Below are positions 54,903-63,385 of a stretch of DNA of 64,000 nt, in pieces. The position numbers and the translations under genes were made by a program. The stretch is taken from positions 186,001-250,000 of the forward strand of contig CAWEHB010000016.1 of the NCBI GenBank assembly GCA_963808705.1, given 5' to 3'. Under the pieces are notes generated by a model that did no database searches, was not told the DNA's origin, and worked only from the letters and a program-made list of their open reading frames with translations. Every line of letters begins with the position of its first letter. Position 1 is the stretch's first letter. Source of the DNA: JASHPR01 sp963808705 (GTDB lineage Bacteria; Actinomycetota; Actinomycetes; Streptosporangiales; Streptosporangiaceae).

Positions 54903-56648
54903 TTACCCGCGGACGCTGACCCTGACCCGGTCGAGCACCGGGTCCAGGTCCAGTCCGTCCGGCAGCGTGCCGAACGCGCCGCCGGGGCCGCCGGGCAGCT
55001 CGGGGGAGCCGACCCTGGAGGCGCAGAACGCGTCGGCCACGGCGGCCGGGGCGTCCCGTACCAGCAGCGAGGCCTGCAGCGTCACGGTGACCAGCCCGGC
55101 CAGTCTCCTGGCCCGGTACTGGGCCCCGGCTCCGGCGTCCGCGGTGGCCTCCTTCAGCTCGCCGCGCAGTCGCTCCTGCGCCGCGTCGAGGCGCCGGTCG
55201 CCGCCGGCGGCCAGGCCGATCTCGGCGAGCAGCGCGTCGGCCGAGCCGGGCGCGCGCGCCAGCGCGCGGAGCACGTCGAGGGCGGTCACGTTGCCGGAGC
55301 CTTCCCAGACGGAATTGAGCGGCGCGTCCCGGTACAGCCGCGGCAGGCCCGACTCCTCGACGTAGCCGTTGCCGCCCAGGCACTCCAGCGCCTCCGCGGC
55401 GACCATGGGCGCCCGCTTGCACACCCAGTACTTGGCCGCGGGCAGGGCGAGCCGCAGCAGCGCGGCCTCGGCCGCGTCACCGCGCGCGGCCCGGTCGGCG
55501 GCGCCCGCCAGGCGCATGGCCAGCGCGGTGGCCGCCTCGGATTCCAGGGCGAGATCGGCCAGGACCGACGCCATCAGCGGGTGCGAGACCAGCGTGGCCC
55601 CGAACGAGCGCCGGGTGCTGGCGTGATGCATGGCCGCGACGCACCCCTGGCGGATCGCGGCCGCGCTGCCCAGGACGCAGTCCAGCCTGGTCGCGCTCAC
55701 CATCTCGATGATGGTCGTCACGCCCCGGCCCGGCTCTCCCACCCGCCAGGCGAACGCGGCGTCGTACTCCACCTCCGATGAGGCGTTGGACCGGTTGCCC
55801 AGCTTGTCCTTGAGCCGCTGGATGCGCATGGAGTTGCGGGTGCCGTCCGGCAGCACCCGGGGGAGCAGGAAGCAGCCGAGCCCCTCCGGCGCCTGGGCCA
55901 GGACCAGGAACAGGTCGCACATCGGCGCGGAGCAGAACCACTTGTGGCCGGTGAGCAGGTAGCCGTCGCCGCCCGCGGGAACCGCCCGGGTGCTGTTGGC
56001 CCGCACGTCGGAGCCGCCCTGCTTCTCGGTCATGGCCATGCCGGCCAGCAGGCCGGCCTTGCCGTCGGGAGCCCGCAGGCCGGGGTCGTAGGCGCGGGAC
56101 CCGAGCCGCGGCTCGAAGCGCGCCGCCAGCGCGGGCTCGTGCCGCAGGGCCGGGACGGCCGCGTAGGTCATGGAGACCGGGCAGCCGTGCCCGGCTTCGG
56201 CCTGCGTCCACACGTAGAACTTCGCGGCCCGGGCCACGTGCGCCCCGGGCGAGTCATCAAGCCACGGCGCCGCGTGCAGCCCGTGGCTGACGGCGGTGGC
56301 CATCAACTCGTGCCAGGCCGGGTGGAACTCCACCTCGTCGACCCGGTGGCCACGTGGATCATGCGTGCGCAGCACCGGGGGGTACTCGTTGGCCAGCCGG
56401 GCCAGCTCGCGGGTGCCGGCGGATCCGGCGCGCACGCCGAGCTCGTGCAGTTCTGCTTCCCGCTCCTCCCGCCCTTCCCGGCCCTCCTGCCCTTCCCGGC
56501 CCTCCCGGCCGTCCTGGGACGCGGCCAGCGGGCCGGCCTCCCGACGCAGCGCCTGGATCAGCGCCGGGTCGTCGGCGACGTCGTACCCGGCCAGCGGCGG
56601 GACCTGATTGGCGACCTCGTGGGTCACATGCGGCATCGCGTGAGTCAT
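54903..56648 (-). CDS. acyl-CoA dehydrogenase family protein, AidB-like
   Basis: This 581-residue flavoprotein matches the AidB branch of acyl-CoA dehydrogenases: THEVANQVPPLAGYDVADD at the N-terminus, MAMTEKQGGSDVRAN, the substrate-loop region and CLGGNGYVEESGLPRLYRD near the C-terminus. AidB protects DNA against alkylation in E. coli; the role here is inferred only. A Gly-Arg-Glu repeat (GREGREGQEGREGREERE) from a 9-base tandem array lies near residue 50. I start at ATG 56648, six bases after AGGGGAG. Confidence 0.88.
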   Translation of the reverse strand: MTHAMPHVTHEVANQVPPLAGYDVADDPALIQALRREAGPLAASQDGREGREGQEGREGREEREAELHELGVRAGSAGTRELARLANEYPPVLRTHDPRGHRVDEVEFHPAWHELMATAVSHGLHAAPWLDDSPGAHVARAAKFYVWTQAEAGHGCPVSMTYAAVPALRHEPALAARFEPRLGSRAYDPGLRAPDGKAGLLAGMAMTEKQGGSDVRANSTRAVPAGGDGYLLTGHKWFCSAPMCDLFLVLAQAPEGLGCFLLPRVLPDGTRNSMRIQRLKDKLGNRSNASSEVEYDAAFAWRVGEPGRGVTTIIEMVSATRLDCVLGSAAAIRQGCVAAMHHASTRRSFGATLVSHPLMASVLADLALESEAATALAMRLAGAADRAARGDAAEAALLRLALPAAKYWVCKRAPMVAAEALECLGGNGYVEESGLPRLYRDAPLNSVWEGSGNVTALDVLRALARAPGSADALLAEIGLAAGGDRRLDAAQERLRGELKEATADAGAGAQYRARRLAGLVTVTLQASLLVRDAPAAVADAFCASRVGSPELPGGPGGAFGTLPDGLDLDPVLDRVRVSVRG

Positions 56649-56747
56649 GGGCATCTCCCCTGGTCCCATTTCACCATCATCTGAGGCAATCGCGAACTCG
56701 TGCGCTCGTGCCGGCCCGGGCCGGCGCCCCTCCGCGGCCTAGCCGAT

Positions 56748-58677
56748 TCATGATCGTGGTGGATTCGTGCCGAACACGGGCTGTTGCAGAATCGGCTAGC
56801 CCGGCGCGCCTTTCCTCCGGATTAATGATCTTTTGAGATGATTGAGTATGGCCAAGCGCTACCGCCCGGTGAACCGGGACCAGCCCTACCTGTTCCCGCC
56901 GTCGATGCGGGACTGGCTGCCGGACGATCACCCGGTCTGGCTGGTGATCACCGCGGTGGAAGATCACCTGGACACCAGCGCGTTCCACGCCGCGCGCAAG
57001 ACCGGCGGCGCGGGCACGGCGGGCTATGACCCGGACATGCTGGTGACGGTGCTGGCGTGGGCGTACGCGCACCAGGTCACCTCCTCGCGGCGGACCGGGC
57101 AGCTGTGCCACACCGACGTGGCGTCCGGGTGATCTGCGGCGGGAACCTGCCCGATCACGCGACCATCGCCCGGTTCCGGGGCGATTTCCCCGGTGCGGTC
57201 GCGGCGTTCTTCGCGCAGGTGCTGGCGCTGTGCGCCCGGCTGGGGATGGGCAAGCCGGGCGTGGTGGCGCTGGACGGCATGAAGATCGCCGCGAGCGCGC
57301 CGGAGCCGGCGAACCGGACCGGGGAGAGCTTGCGGAAGCTGGCCGCCGAGACCGTCGCCCGCCACGGCGAGACCGACGCCGCCGAGGACGGCCTGTTCGG
57401 GGCGGGGGCGCGGGGGGACGAGGTGCCCCAGGACGCCTGGTCGCCGCGGCGGCGTGCTGAGCGGATCGCCGCGGCGCTGGCCAGGTTGGCCGCCGAGCGG
57501 GCCGCCGCCGAGGCGCAGCGGGCGGCGAAGGAGGCGCAGTACCTGGCGGATGCGGCGGCCGGGACGCCGCGTGCGGGGAACCCGCCGGCCGGGGCAGCGG
57601 CGGGACTGGCCGCGATGGCCGTGCAGCAGGCCAAGGCCGGCGCCTGGCAGGCCCGCGCCGCTGCGGGCAGGCCGCCAGCCGGCCCCGCCCGGCCGGCCCG
57701 GACAGCTATATCCGGGTCCGCCAGGCCGCCGCCCGGCTGGAGAAGGCCAGGGCCCGGGCCGCCGAGGCCGGGCGCAAGGCCGCGGGACAAGACAACAACC
57801 GCGCCGCGCCGGCGCGCAATATCACCGGCCCCGACGCCCGGCTGATGCCCGTGCGCGGCGGCGGGTTCATCCAGGGCTGCAACACCCAGAACGTCACCAG
57901 CGAAGACGCGCCCGTCATCGCCACCGAGCTCACCGCCGATACCAACGACGCCCCCTGGTCCGGGCCGATGCTGCGCCAGGCCGAGGCCGCCGCCGCGTTC
58001 ATCACCGCCCGCCGCCCCGCCGCCGGCGACCAGCCGGCCCGCAGCGGCCCTGGCCAGGCCCCCGGCCCCGGCGGCGGCACGGCCAGCGCCAGCCTGATCG
58101 GGCTGTTCTTGCCCGACGCCGGCTACCTGTCCGAGCACAACCTCACCATCGAAGGCCCGGACCGGCTGATCGCCACCGGCAAGACCCGCGACCTGGAAAA
58201 AGCCGCCCGCGACGGCGCCTGCGCCAAGGACAGCGGGCACAGCCCGGCCATCGCCGCCATGGCCGCCCGCCTGGCCACCGGCGACGGCATCGCCGCCTAC
58301 CGCCAGCGCGGCCACATCGCCCAGACCCCGCACGGCCAGATCAAGCACAACATGCGCTTCCGCCAGCTCTCGGTGCGCGGCAAGCCCAAAGCCGCTGCCG
58401 AATGGACCTTCACCCGCGCCGTGCACAACCTGTTCAAGGCCATCACCACCGGCCACCTCACCACCACCGCCCTGGCCAGCCTCCCCAGCCGGGCCGGCCC
58501 GCAGGCCAGCCCGCCCTGACCGGCCCGGCGGCCAGCAGGCCACCACCATCACGGTCACCACATCCGCCCGGCAGGAACACGCGACATCAACCCCGGACAC
58601 CTACCTACCGCCGACATCCGGCACCCCGGCGATTCCGCAACAGCCCGAACACGGCACTCAATCGACCACGATCATGA
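56748..58677 (+). mobile_element. decayed IS1182-family insertion sequence
   Basis: The termini are imperfect 47-48-base inverted repeats: 56748-56794 and the complement of 58630-58677, both beginning TCATGATCGTGGT and ending GCTGTTGC-GAATCG. The enclosed transposase is of the IS1182 type and is frameshifted twice, so the copy is inactive by itself. I could not find a convincing target-site duplication. The left end also contains an internal AGCCGATT/AATCGGCT pair. Confidence 0.85.
56842..58519 (+). pseudogene. IS1182 family transposase, frameshifted
   Basis: Three frames make up one transposase: MAKRYRPVNRDQPYLFPPSM (56842 to about 57125), then RVICGGNLPDHATIARFRGD to about 57700, then YIRVRQAAARLEKARARAAE to 58519. 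Each junction needs one additional base, at about 57123-57127 (GCGTCCGGG, expected TTC) and at about 57675-57700 in a G/C-rich stretch. The DDE core segments VVALDGMKIAASAP, LPDAGYLSEHNL and the C-terminal KHNMRFRQLSVRGK are present. Sequencing errors at G/C runs could also explain the breaks. Confidence 0.85.
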
Positions 58678-59508
58678 GGCCAACGGGCCCAGCGCCCGGG
58701 CCGGACCGGCCGCCGGCCGCGCGGCGGCCGTCACCTGGAGATACCGGTCGATGATCACGTCTGCCACCTCGGGGACGGCGCCGAGCACGTCCGACACGAT
58801 GTCGGCCCCGGCGGCCAGCGACTGCTCGCGCACCCGGTCCGCGAACACGCCCGGGGCCAGCAGGTAGGTCGCGACGGCGACCCGCGGCGCGCCGGCCCGC
58901 CGCAGCGCGCCGACCGCCTGGGCGGGCGTCGGCGAGGCGGCCGACGCGTACGCGGGAACCACGTCGCGCCAGCCCCGGGCCGACCGCCAGGCCCGGGCCG
59001 CGCGGGCCACGGCGACGTTCGCCGCCGGGCGGCTGGACCCCGCGGCGGCGAGGACCACGGCGGTGCCGGCCGCGCCGGCCGGCACGCCCGCCCCGGCCAG
59101 GCGGCGCTCCAGGGCACGCAGCAGCCCCGGGTGCGGCCCGAGCGGGCGGCCGTAGCGCAGCCGCAGCCCGGGCACGCGGCGGCCAGCCGCGCGGAGCACG
59201 GCCGGCAGGTCGGCGTCGCTGTGATAGGCCTCGGTGAGCAGCAGCGGCAGCACCACGGCCGTGCGGCAGCGGCCGTCGCCGCACAGGGCCTCGAGCGCGT
59301 CGGGAACGGACGGCAGCGCGTGTCCCAGGTAGGCGGCCCGGACCTGCAGGCCGCGCAGCCCGGAGCGGCCGGCCCGGGCCCGCACCAGGTCCGCCAGTTC
59401 CGCGACCGCCGCCGCGGCCCGGGGGTCGGCGCTGCCGTGCGCGGCGGCGACCAGCGGCGGCGGCCAGGCCCGGCTCGCCCGGGGACTGCTCAGGTGTGGA
59501 TACCGCAT
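58672..59508 (-). CDS. CbiX/SirB-type sirohydrochlorin chelatase
   Basis: This 278-residue protein inserts metal (iron for sirohaem) into sirohydrochlorin. The N-terminal half has LVAAAHGSADPRAA with the conserved chelatase His, and VVLPLLLTEAYHSDADLP; the C-terminal half repeats the fold (VVLAAAGSSRPAANV). It sits behind cysH and sulfite reductase, which needs sirohaem. It starts at ATG 59508, overlapping cysH by 19 bases. The last codon (Ser) and the TGA stop are within the terminal inverted repeat of the neighbouring IS, so the original C-terminus was probably different. Confidence 0.88.
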   Translation of the reverse strand: MRYPHLSSPRASRAWPPPLVAAAHGSADPRAAAAVAELADLVRARAGRSGLRGLQVRAAYLGHALPSVPDALEALCGDGRCRTAVVLPLLLTEAYHSDADLPAVLRAAGRRVPGLRLRYGRPLGPHPGLLRALERRLAGAGVPAGAAGTAVVLAAAGSSRPAANVAVARAARAWRSARGWRDVVPAYASAASPTPAQAVGALRRAGAPRVAVATYLLAPGVFADRVREQSLAAGADIVSDVLGAVPEVADVIIDRYLQVTAAARPAAGPARALGPLAS

Positions 59509-60233
59509 TCGGTCTTGCCGGTGCCCGCCCAGCGGCCGCTCCGGGCGTCGGCGCCGGCCTCGACCCGGGCGGTGCAGGTGGCGCAGCCGATCGACGGGTA
59601 GCCGTCGTAGACCAGCGGGTTGACCAGCACGCCGTTCTCGGCGATGTAGGCGTCGACCTGGTCCTGGGTCCAGTCGACGATCGGGTTGACCTTCACCATC
59701 TCCCGCCGGGCGTCCCACTGCACGGCGCGGGTGTCGCTCCGGGCGTCCGTCTCCTCCTTGCGGACCCCGGTGAACCACGCGTCGTACGGCTCGAGCGCCT
59801 GCTCCAGCGGTACCACCTTGCGCAGGTAGCAGCAGAGGTCCGGGTTGCGGCTGTACAGCCGGGGACCCATCTGCTCGTCCTGCTCGGCCACGGTCTGCGC
59901 CGGCGTGACGTTGATCACGTTGACCGGGTAGACGGCGGACACCGCGTCCCTGGTGCCGATGGTCTCCGCGAAGTGGTAGCCCGTATCGAGGAAGATGACG
60001 TTGATGCCCGGGCACACCGCGGACACCAGGTGAATGAGCACGGCGTCGGTCATCGACGAGGTAATGCAGATCCGGTCGCCGAACGTGTCCGTCGCCCACC
60101 GGACCACCTCCTCGGCGGGCGCGCCGGCCAGCGCCTCGGCCGCCTGGTTGGCCAGCCTCTCCATGCGGATGACTTCCTCCAGACGCGCGGGTGTCGTGAT
60201 GTCGGCGGTCGGCCTGATCATGTCGCGGCTCAC
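59490..60233 (-). CDS. cysH: (phospho)adenylylsulfate reductase
   Basis: CysH reduces APS or PAPS to sulfite with thioredoxin. The 247-residue protein has the nucleotide-binding SSMTDAVLIHL, and the two Cys pairs CC (DLCCYLRK) and CATC plus the C-terminal KTECGIH; the CC and CxxC set indicates an iron-sulfur APS reductase type. I start at GTG 60233, which overlaps the zinc-ribbon gene stop (GTGA); a longer upstream frame would overlap that gene. Confidence 0.93.
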   Translation of the reverse strand: MSRDMIRPTADITTPARLEEVIRMERLANQAAEALAGAPAEEVVRWATDTFGDRICITSSMTDAVLIHLVSAVCPGINVIFLDTGYHFAETIGTRDAVSAVYPVNVINVTPAQTVAEQDEQMGPRLYSRNPDLCCYLRKVVPLEQALEPYDAWFTGVRKEETDARSDTRAVQWDARREMVKVNPIVDWTQDQVDAYIAENGVLVNPLVYDGYPSIGCATCTARVEAGADARSGRWAGTGKTECGIHT

Positions 60234-60427
60234 CGGACGGCTCCGGTTCCCGCAAAGCGTAGCCGGAACGACCGGACGCAGCTGCGGCAATGCCATTCGC
60301 CGTCCGCCTCCCGCGGCTCCAGGTCTTCCTCGCCGCAGTAGGGGCAGTAGAACGGAACCGCGCGCTCCGCCGGAAAGGTCTGGATAGGAGCCGGGGTCGG
60401 CGACGCTGGCCGGATCGGCGAACTCAT
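60230..60427 (-). CDS. small zinc-ribbon protein of the sulfite reductase operon
   Basis: This 65-residue protein has a single zinc ribbon, CPYCGEED and CRSC, in a compact domain. A small protein at this place, between sulfite reductase and cysH, is a conserved feature in Streptomyces. Its role is unknown; delivering or holding electrons or metal for the neighbours is possible. Four-base overlaps couple it to both genes. Confidence 0.85.
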   Translation of the reverse strand: MSSPIRPASPTPAPIQTFPAERAVPFYCPYCGEEDLEPREADGEWHCRSCVRSFRLRFAGTGAVR

Positions 60428-62175
60428 GCCAGGTCCTCTTCCCTCGCCCTGGCGGCCCAGGCGGCGAACGTCTCGCCCTGCATCCGGCCGGCGTCGAAGC
60501 GGCGCAGCACCCGCTCGATGTAGTCGGGCAACTGGTCGGCCGTGGTCTTCAGGCCCCTGATCTTCCGGCCGAACCCGGAGCCTTCCCCGTCCCCGCCATC
60601 CAGGCTTCCCCCTAGGTGCACCTGGAATCCTTCCACCTGCTCACCGCCAGGCAGGGTGAGCAGCGTTCCCTTGAGGCCGATGTCCGCGGTCTGGATCCGG
60701 GCGCACGAGTTGGGGCAGCCGTTGACGTTGATCGTGATCGGCTCGGTGAAGCCGGGCAGGCGCCGCTCAAGCTCGGCGATCAGGCCGGAGGCCCGCGTCT
60801 TGGTCTCTACGATCGCGAGCTTGCAGAACTCGATGCCGGTGCAGGCCATGGTGTGCCGGCGGAACACACTCGGGGTGGCCGGCAGGTCCGCGGCGGCCAG
60901 CTCGGCGGCCAGCTCGGCCGTCCGGGCCTCGGGGACGTCGAGTATCACCATCTTCTGCTCGGTGGTGGTCCTGACCCGCCCGCTGCCGTACTCCGCGGCG
61001 AGGCTGGCCGCCAGCGCCAGCGACTCGGCCGACATCCGGCCCACCCGCGGGGCGAAGCCGACGTAGTACCGCCCATCCCGCTGCCGGTGGATGCCCACAT
61101 GGTCACGCTGCCCGCCGCCCGGGGCCTTCGGCGCCGGCCCGTCGGCCAGCGGGTGGCCGAGGTAGTCGCGCTCGAGCACCTCGCGGAACCGTTCCGGGCC
61201 CCAGTCGGCCATGAGGAACTTCAGCCGGGCACGATGCCGCAGCCTCCGGTAGCCGTAGTCGCGGAAGATCGACGTGACACCCGCCCAGACCTCGGGGACC
61301 TGGCCCGGCGGGACGAAGGCGCCGAGCCTCTTGCCGATCATCGGATTGGTGGACAGCCCGCCGCCCGCCCACAGGTCGTAGCCGGGCTCGCCGTCCGGGC
61401 CAGGCACGCCGACGAACGCGACGTCGTTGATCTCGTGCATGGTGCACTGCGCCGCGCAGCCGCTCATCGCAGACTTGTACTTGCGCGGCAGGTTGGAGAA
61501 CTCGGGGTCGCCGACGTAACGCGCGGCGGTCTGGCGGATCTCCGGCGTGGCGTCGATGATCTCCTCGGCGTCGATGCCCGCCAGCGGGCAGCCCAGGATC
61601 ACCCGGGGCGTGTCGCCGCAGGCCTCGGTGGTGGACAGGCCCACCGACTCGAGTGCCTCCCAGATCGCCGGGACGTCCTCGATCCGCACCCAGTGCAGCT
61701 GGATGTTCTGGCGGTCGGTCACGTCCGCCGTGCCCCGGGCGAACCGGCGGGAGACGTCCGCCACCGTGACCAGCTGATCACGGCTGAGCTGCCCTCCGTC
61801 GATGCGGATCCGCAGCATGAAGTACCTGTCATCCAGCTTCTCGGGCTCCAGGCTGCCGGTCTTGCCGCCGTCAATGCCCGGGCGGCGCTGGGTGTACAGG
61901 CCGAACCAGCGGAAGCGCCCGCGCAGGTCGGCCGGATCGATCGAGTCGAAGCCGTGCTTGGCATAGATGTCGATGATCCGGGTGCGGACGTTCAGCCCGT
62001 CGTCGTTCTTTTTGAGCTCTTCGTTCTTGTTCAGCGGCTCATGGTAGCCAAGCGCCCACTGACCGTCACCGCGGCTCGGGCGTCGGCTGGGCTGGCTCCT
62101 GGCATCGGGGAGCATGGTCGTAGGGCCGTATGTTGTGCTGCTCGGCGCGGGCAAGTGCTGCGTCCCTTCGGTCAC
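60424..62175 (-). CDS. sir: ferredoxin-dependent nitrite/sulfite reductase
   Basis: This 583-residue sirohaem-4Fe4S enzyme reduces sulfite to sulfide. The cluster Cys motifs are CTGIEFC and CPNSC; two ferredoxin-like half domains (VADVSRRFARGTADVTDRQN and RVGRMSAESLALAASLA) are present. Context (cysH, chelatase, Cys leader peptide) argues for sulfite rather than nitrite. The start is GTG 62175. The bases just upstream can pair with the region after the leader peptide (62256-62266). Confidence 0.93.
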   Translation of the reverse strand: MTEGTQHLPAPSSTTYGPTTMLPDARSQPSRRPSRGDGQWALGYHEPLNKNEELKKNDDGLNVRTRIIDIYAKHGFDSIDPADLRGRFRWFGLYTQRRPGIDGGKTGSLEPEKLDDRYFMLRIRIDGGQLSRDQLVTVADVSRRFARGTADVTDRQNIQLHWVRIEDVPAIWEALESVGLSTTEACGDTPRVILGCPLAGIDAEEIIDATPEIRQTAARYVGDPEFSNLPRKYKSAMSGCAAQCTMHEINDVAFVGVPGPDGEPGYDLWAGGGLSTNPMIGKRLGAFVPPGQVPEVWAGVTSIFRDYGYRRLRHRARLKFLMADWGPERFREVLERDYLGHPLADGPAPKAPGGGQRDHVGIHRQRDGRYYVGFAPRVGRMSAESLALAASLAAEYGSGRVRTTTEQKMVILDVPEARTAELAAELAAADLPATPSVFRRHTMACTGIEFCKLAIVETKTRASGLIAELERRLPGFTEPITINVNGCPNSCARIQTADIGLKGTLLTLPGGEQVEGFQVHLGGSLDGGDGEGSGFGRKIRGLKTTADQLPDYIERVLRRFDAGRMQGETFAAWAARAREEDLA

Positions 62176-62176
62176 G

Positions 62177-62266
62177 GGGCGCGTGCCTGGACCTCGCGGG
62201 CGGCAGCCTGCGCGGGCGCATTAGTCCTCGATCTTGCGTCGAGGGCGCTGCTCGCGGCACGCGCCC
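62177..62266 (-). promoter_or_regulatory. start-proximal long-range hairpin between leader peptide and sir
   Basis: On the minus strand, GGGCGCGTGCC at 62266-62256, immediately after the leader peptide stop, is exactly complementary to GGCACGCGCCC at 62187-62177, which ends two bases before the GTG of sir. The 11-bp stem would occlude the translation start. Translation of the leader up to its stop would place a ribosome against the 5' arm. Confidence 0.6.
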
Positions 62267-62267
62267 G

Positions 62268-62357
62268 TCAGGAATGACGGGCTGTGGTCAGCGGCCGCGG
62301 GAGACAGAGCGCGCTCCCGATCCGGAGGAAATCAACATGCCGGCGGGTAACAAGCAA
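62268..62357 (-). CDS. cysteine-regulated leader peptide upstream of sulfite reductase
   Basis: The 29-residue peptide contains VTRRHVDFLRIGSALCLP. The RRHVD...R..SALC pattern is characteristic of short putative leader peptides that precede actinobacterial sulfur and cysteine genes, with a Cys codon near the centre. I use TTG 62357 as the start; GTG 62381 is an in-frame alternative. Neither has a good ribosome site. Ribosome behaviour at the Cys codon would report cysteine supply. Confidence 0.7.
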   Translation of the reverse strand: MLVTRRHVDFLRIGSALCLPRPLTTARHS

Positions 62358-62533
62358 CGGGTCAGCTTCGCCCGGCGTCACGAACTGGCGCACCGGCCCG
62401 CGCGCCACTCCCGGCTTCCGGCCCGGATGCCGGGGGGCGTGCGACTGGGGCGAAACCGGTGCCGGGGACGGAGCGCTGGTTCCCATGTGTCACCCCAACT
62501 GCGCGGCCGCCGCGGCTATTCCGCTCGGGCCGC

Positions 62534-62659
62534 CTAACCTTGCCGGATCCAGCCGAGCCGCGGCTCGGTGCCGGTATCGGGCTGCCGGTGCTGGCAGTCG
62601 CACCAGGTTCCTCCTGGGCATTTCTCGTGGTGCTGCTGGCGGCAGGACGGGCAGATCAT
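62534..62659 (-). CDS. 41-residue cysteine-rich small protein
   Basis: The short gene encodes MICPSCRQQHHEKCPGG, then TWCDCQH. The CxxC...H..CPGGTWCDCQH pattern recurs in small actinobacterial proteins that I recognise as a family of unknown function, with four to five Cys and several His likely to bind zinc. It lies between whiB and the sulfur leader on the same strand. It is rich in metal ligands, so a redox or metal role is plausible. A GGGA element precedes the ATG by about 14 bases. Confidence 0.7.
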   Translation of the reverse strand: MICPSCRQQHHEKCPGGTWCDCQHRQPDTGTEPRLGWIRQG

Positions 62660-62735
62660 GTTCCCATTGTCCCTGCGTTAGCTGAGCGGCGTCATCCGGC
62701 CATCGGCCGGCGGGCGATGCGCGTGACCTGCCCCG

Positions 62736-63035
62736 TCAGGCCGCGTTCGCCCGGCGCATCCGGCGCCGCCGCTCCGCCGAACGCTCCTCCTCGTTCAGCC
62801 CGCCCCAGGTGCCGTACTTCTCCGGACGGCCGACGGCGTAGCCGAGACACTCGGCCTGGACCGGGCAGGCGGCGCATACGGCCTTCGCCTTCCGCTCGCG
62901 GATGTCGCGCTCGGGCTGCCGCTCACCATCGGGGCCGAAGAAGAGCACGACGTCCTTACCGCGGCAGGCAGCCTCGTCCTGCCAGCCCCAGTTCGGCCGT
63001 GGCATCAAGACGGCCTGACGGCGTACCTCAGACAT
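62736..63035 (-). CDS. WhiB family iron-sulfur transcription factor
   Basis: This 99-residue Wbl protein coordinates a 4Fe-4S cluster through four Cys: AACRG, then CAACPVQAEC, with the beta-turn GTWGGLNEEER and a basic C-terminal DNA-binding tail (RRRRMRRA). Wbl proteins bind the principal sigma factor. I cannot assign a subtype (WhiB1 to WhiB7) with certainty. GGAGAG precedes the ATG. Confidence 0.92.
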   Translation of the reverse strand: MSEVRRQAVLMPRPNWGWQDEAACRGKDVVLFFGPDGERQPERDIRERKAKAVCAACPVQAECLGYAVGRPEKYGTWGGLNEEERSAERRRRMRRANAA

Positions 63036-63376
63036 GGATAACTCTCCTCAACCAGCTCACCGTGTAGTTCCTCGCCTAGCGGAGCGTCCGGCTCACTGGA
63101 CGCACAAAAATTTCTCGCGTGATGCGGCATTCGCCCCGTCGCAAGATGCAACGCACTACGTCGCCGTGGTGTTCCCGCTCCTGCGGGTCATCGCGGGGTG
63201 CGAAGCGGCGGCCAGGGAGCCGACCAGCCAGGAAGCCGACGCATCATCATGCCATCAGCGCCAGCCCTCATGCAGGCGAGATCGGGAAACTGGCCCGAGG
63301 CGTTACCCCGCGGCGGGGCTGGCTAGCCCCGCGCAACTGCTCACGAACTAGACAAAGCCGATGGTTCAGCGTAACT
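63036..63376. other. divergent promoter region between whiB and the terminal gene
   Basis: These 341 bases contain no supported gene. They should hold the whiB promoter (minus strand) and, at the right end, a TAACTA box at 63372-63377 for the next gene. CGCTCCTGCGGGTCATCGCGGGG near 63177 can form only weak pairings. Confidence 0.4.
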
Positions 63377-63385
63377 ATGGGCGGC

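Noticed and set aside
56748..58677. Target-site duplication for the IS
   Set aside because: GGCC occurs near both sides but at inconsistent distances from the inverted repeats, so I do not call it.
59490..60296. Longer cysH beginning at 60296
   Set aside because: It would overlap almost the third of the zinc-ribbon gene, whereas GTG 60233 gives a standard GTGA coupling.
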